DNA from: JAYENK01 sp034722035
GTDB lineage: Bacteria > Patescibacteriota > Patescibacteriia > Patescibacteriales > UBA12075
NCBI GenBank assembly: GCA_034722035.1
Contig: JAYENK010000004.1
Span: forward strand, 1-6,616
Reading direction: 5' to 3'
DNA length: 6,616 nucleotides
Both the position numbers and the translations under genes were made by a program. Positions 5,167 to 6,616 of this stretch are shown here, one piece after another. How positions within the stretch are numbered: position 1 is the first letter of the stretch; the number at the start of each line of letters is the position of its first letter. The notes beneath the pieces were generated by a model. The model did no database searches. It was given only the letters and a program-made list of their open reading frames with translations, and was not told the origin of the DNA.

Positions 5167-5397
5167 CAAGCATGAGATTACTTTGAGCCAAAGTACACCG
5201 TTCAAAGAAGAGGTCGATAATCTTAAATGTAAAAAGTATTATAAAGATAAGCTTATTTTTAGAATTTACCTCGAATAAGCGGGGTTCATCTTTACAACAA
5301 AATAATACAAATAAAAACATAAGCATAATAAATAAAAAAATTTAATTAGTTTATCGGGAGATTCGCCTCTCCCCTTAGCTGCTTAAATTTTATCCCC
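5167..5397 (+). promoter_or_regulatory. Structured 5' leader of surface protein B
   Basis: Several pairing segments occur here. Element 1: AGATTA (5175-5180) pairs with TAATCT (5218-5223), enclosing CTTTG, which can pair with CAAAG (5189-5193) or, as CTTTGA, with TCAAAG (5202-5207). Element 2: TAAAGAT (5242-5248) with ATCTTTA (5288-5294), stacked on GCTTATT (5251-5257) with AATAAGC (5274-5280). Its apical loop has ACCTC (5268-5272), which can pair with GAGGT of element 1 (5210-5214) or with GGGGT in its own internal loop (5281-5285). Element 3: GGGAGA (5356-5361) with TCTCCC (5368-5373), ending 24 bases before the ATG. I recognise no known riboswitch. The start codon has no Shine-Dalgarno; TATCCCC precedes it directly. 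Confidence 0.45.
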
Positions 5398-6501
5398 ATG
5401 CGAAAAAATAATTTTTTCGATGCTTTGTTTGCCGTTTTAGTAATGGTATCAATGGTGGCAATGTATGCTTTTATCCCAGGCGTTTCCGCAGCTGGAATGG
5501 ATAGCGCCAAAACCACTTTGAGTGATTCGGATTTGGGCGTGACCGCGACTTCGACTATTGTGATTGATCTTAATAATTCAAATCCATTGACACAGGATCA
5601 AATGATTCGCGTCACCTTTGATTCAAATTTTTCCGATCTTGTTGCAGACATGCCGATAACATGTCCTGATAATATGAGTGCTTCGACTACTTACACCTCT
5701 GCCTCCAACGAGATTGTTGAATGTACTGTTGACGCGGGTTTGTTTGTCGCGGCGACCTCAACCCAGACCATTATTGTCGGTAATCATACTAACCCGGGCT
5801 CAGAAAATGCTAGCGGTTATGATGTAGCAATTTCTTCCCACGACACTTATGCCAGTGGGAACGCGGAGATTGACTATGCCAGCACCAAAGTTTATATCAT
5901 AGACGATGTTTTGGTTTCGGCCAGAGTACCGGCTAGTTTAACCTTTAGTGTTGACGGCATCGGACCAAATAGTTCACGTAATAGCATTGATGTTGTTACG
6001 CTTAGCGGTACATCGACTGCTACAACAATTCCTTTTGGCACATTGTCTACCGCCGCCTCCTCAACCTTCGGGCAAGAGCTATCTGTTTCGACTAATGCAT
6101 CTAACGGGTTTACCGTAACGGTTCAGCAAACCGCTGAATTAACCAACGGTGCCGGTGACACCATCAATAGCTTTGATAATCAAGCTGATGGTTCGGGAAC
6201 CGTGAGTCCAACCGGCTGGAATGCCCCAACCGCGAGTTTTGGCTCAGCTGAAACTTACGGTCATATGGGCGTAACCGCCGATGACACCACTAACATGACA
6301 ACCGACTATAATAGTGGTAAAAGTTATGTTGGTCTTAATGGCACTGATACGGCTCAGGTTATGTCCCACGATGGTCCGTCTAACGGAACCGGTGAAGGGC
6401 AGGGTATTGCCGGTGCATTTTACAGTATAGAAATTTCTGATTTGCAAGAAGCCGGTGACTACACAACGTACTTGACTTACGTTTGTACGCCAACCTACTA
6501 A
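5398..6501 (+). CDS. Exported surface protein B, paralogue of surface protein A
   Basis: This 367-residue protein opens with MRKNNFFDAL and a long hydrophobic segment; cleavage is expected after GVSA at residue 31. It aligns with surface protein A along its whole length: TATSTI (49), RVTFDSNFS at the same residue numbers (71-79), STQTIIVGNHTNP (121-133), VSARVPASLTFSV (173-185), QELSVSTNASNGFTVTV (226-242), INSF, YGHMG (287-291), GLNGTDT with SHDGP, and AGDYTTYLTYVCTPTY at the end. Three cysteines (89, 109, 363) are all conserved in A. The pair near residue 100 could be a disulphide, leaving one near the C-terminus free or for an intermolecular bond. The region between GNH and SARV differs most from A. 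It is transcribed alone from its own promoter. No enzyme motif or membrane anchor is seen. Role unknown; a major envelope or S-layer-like component is my inference. Confidence 0.9.
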   Translation: MRKNNFFDALFAVLVMVSMVAMYAFIPGVSAAGMDSAKTTLSDSDLGVTATSTIVIDLNNSNPLTQDQMIRVTFDSNFSDLVADMPITCPDNMSASTTYTSASNEIVECTVDAGLFVAATSTQTIIVGNHTNPGSENASGYDVAISSHDTYASGNAEIDYASTKVYIIDDVLVSARVPASLTFSVDGIGPNSSRNSIDVVTLSGTSTATTIPFGTLSTAASSTFGQELSVSTNASNGFTVTVQQTAELTNGAGDTINSFDNQADGSGTVSPTGWNAPTASFGSAETYGHMGVTADDTTNMTTDYNSGKSYVGLNGTDTAQVMSHDGPSNGTGEGQGIAGAFYSIEISDLQEAGDYTTYLTYVCTPTY

Positions 6502-6582
6502 AACGCAAAGATCTGATATATAAAACACCCCTTCTGTAGAGACGCCCTAATAGGGCGTCTCTACAGAAGGGGTGTTTGCGTT
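6502..6582. repeat. 27-bp perfect hairpin with a split outer stem; terminator and/or palindromic repeat
   Basis: Arms at 6523-6549 and 6551-6577 are perfectly complementary over 27 bp, giving a hairpin with a tiny AAT loop. The right arm continues directly into GCGTT (6578-6582), which pairs with AACGC at 6502-6506, just after the stop codon. On the left this outer 5-bp segment is separated from the inner stem by 16 AT-rich bases (6507-6522). The stem core (GTAGAGACGCCCTA) is far more GC-rich than the other spacers, and length and perfection exceed what termination needs. It could end transcription of surface protein B, although only TTT follows the stem. It also resembles dispersed REP/MITE-like palindromes. 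On the right, AAAGGGGT and an ATG at 6596 may begin another gene cut off by the window end. Confidence 0.82.
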
Positions 6583-6616
6583 AAAGGGGTAAAAAATGGT
6601 AAAATATATTTATCTA

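Noticed and set aside
5141..5326. 61-codon minus-strand ORF in the leader of surface protein B
   Set aside because: Low-complexity hydrophobic product with no recognisable features, antisense to the promoter and structured leader; likely chance in AT-rich DNA.
602..6501. Alternative genetic code with TGA read as an amino acid, as in some CPR lineages
   Set aside because: The long reading frames contain no internal TGA, tryptophan uses TGG, and one gene ends naturally at TGA.
6596..6616. Possible gene start at the window end (ATG GTA AAA TAT) with AAAGGGGT before it
   Set aside because: Only seven codons are visible, too few to judge; the same bases could belong to a promoter.

Overview
The window looks like part of a chromosome from a Patescibacteria (CPR) bacterium, most likely a Parcubacteria-like lineage. 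This is inferred from protein style, not from a marker gene. The non-coding DNA is very AT-rich. Start codons follow A-rich tracts rather than good Shine-Dalgarno sites. The exported proteins carry Ala-Thr-Ser-Thr motifs, a thrombospondin type 3 calcium-binding repeat, and a C-terminal repeat with YxNP and MRELGLG motifs, all of which I associate with CPR surface proteins. No rRNA, tRNA, CRISPR array or intact transposase is visible.

Region 1-601 is almost empty and AT-rich. It holds a possible promoter (24-51), a long imperfect inverted repeat (182-242), and a 58-codon minus-strand ORF (251-427) that may be a transposase remnant. Region 602-3279 reads as a same-strand cluster. A promoter (602-631) drives an exported protein with a thrombospondin type 3 repeat (665-1633). 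A 17-bp perfect hairpin (1637-1681) follows. Next come a Phd/YefM-type antitoxin (1693-1944) and a RelE-type toxin (1953-2219). The toxin stop overlaps the start of a second exported protein (2212-3279), which is cysteine-rich and ends in two copies of a roughly 50-residue repeat. An intrinsic terminator (3332-3366) closes this block.

Region 3410-6582 holds two tidy transcription units, each with a strong promoter, a 230-270 nt leader, one of two paralogous exported proteins, and a strong hairpin at the 3' end. Unit A (promoter 3448-3476) also encodes a 70-residue MerR-like DNA-binding protein (3750-3962) just before surface protein A (3979-5070). Its leader holds a 26-codon ORF lying across two mutually exclusive hairpins, an arrangement that resembles an attenuator. 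Unit B (promoter 5133-5160) has a leader with several pairing segments in front of surface protein B (5398-6501). It ends in a 27-bp perfect hairpin (6523-6577) that could be a terminator, a dispersed palindromic repeat, or both.

The overall theme is the cell surface: four exported proteins, a toxin-antitoxin pair between two of them, and a paralogous pair whose expression signals suggest abundant, regulated envelope proteins. Every functional statement beyond export, the toxin-antitoxin assignment, the calcium-binding repeat and the DNA-binding fold is inference.
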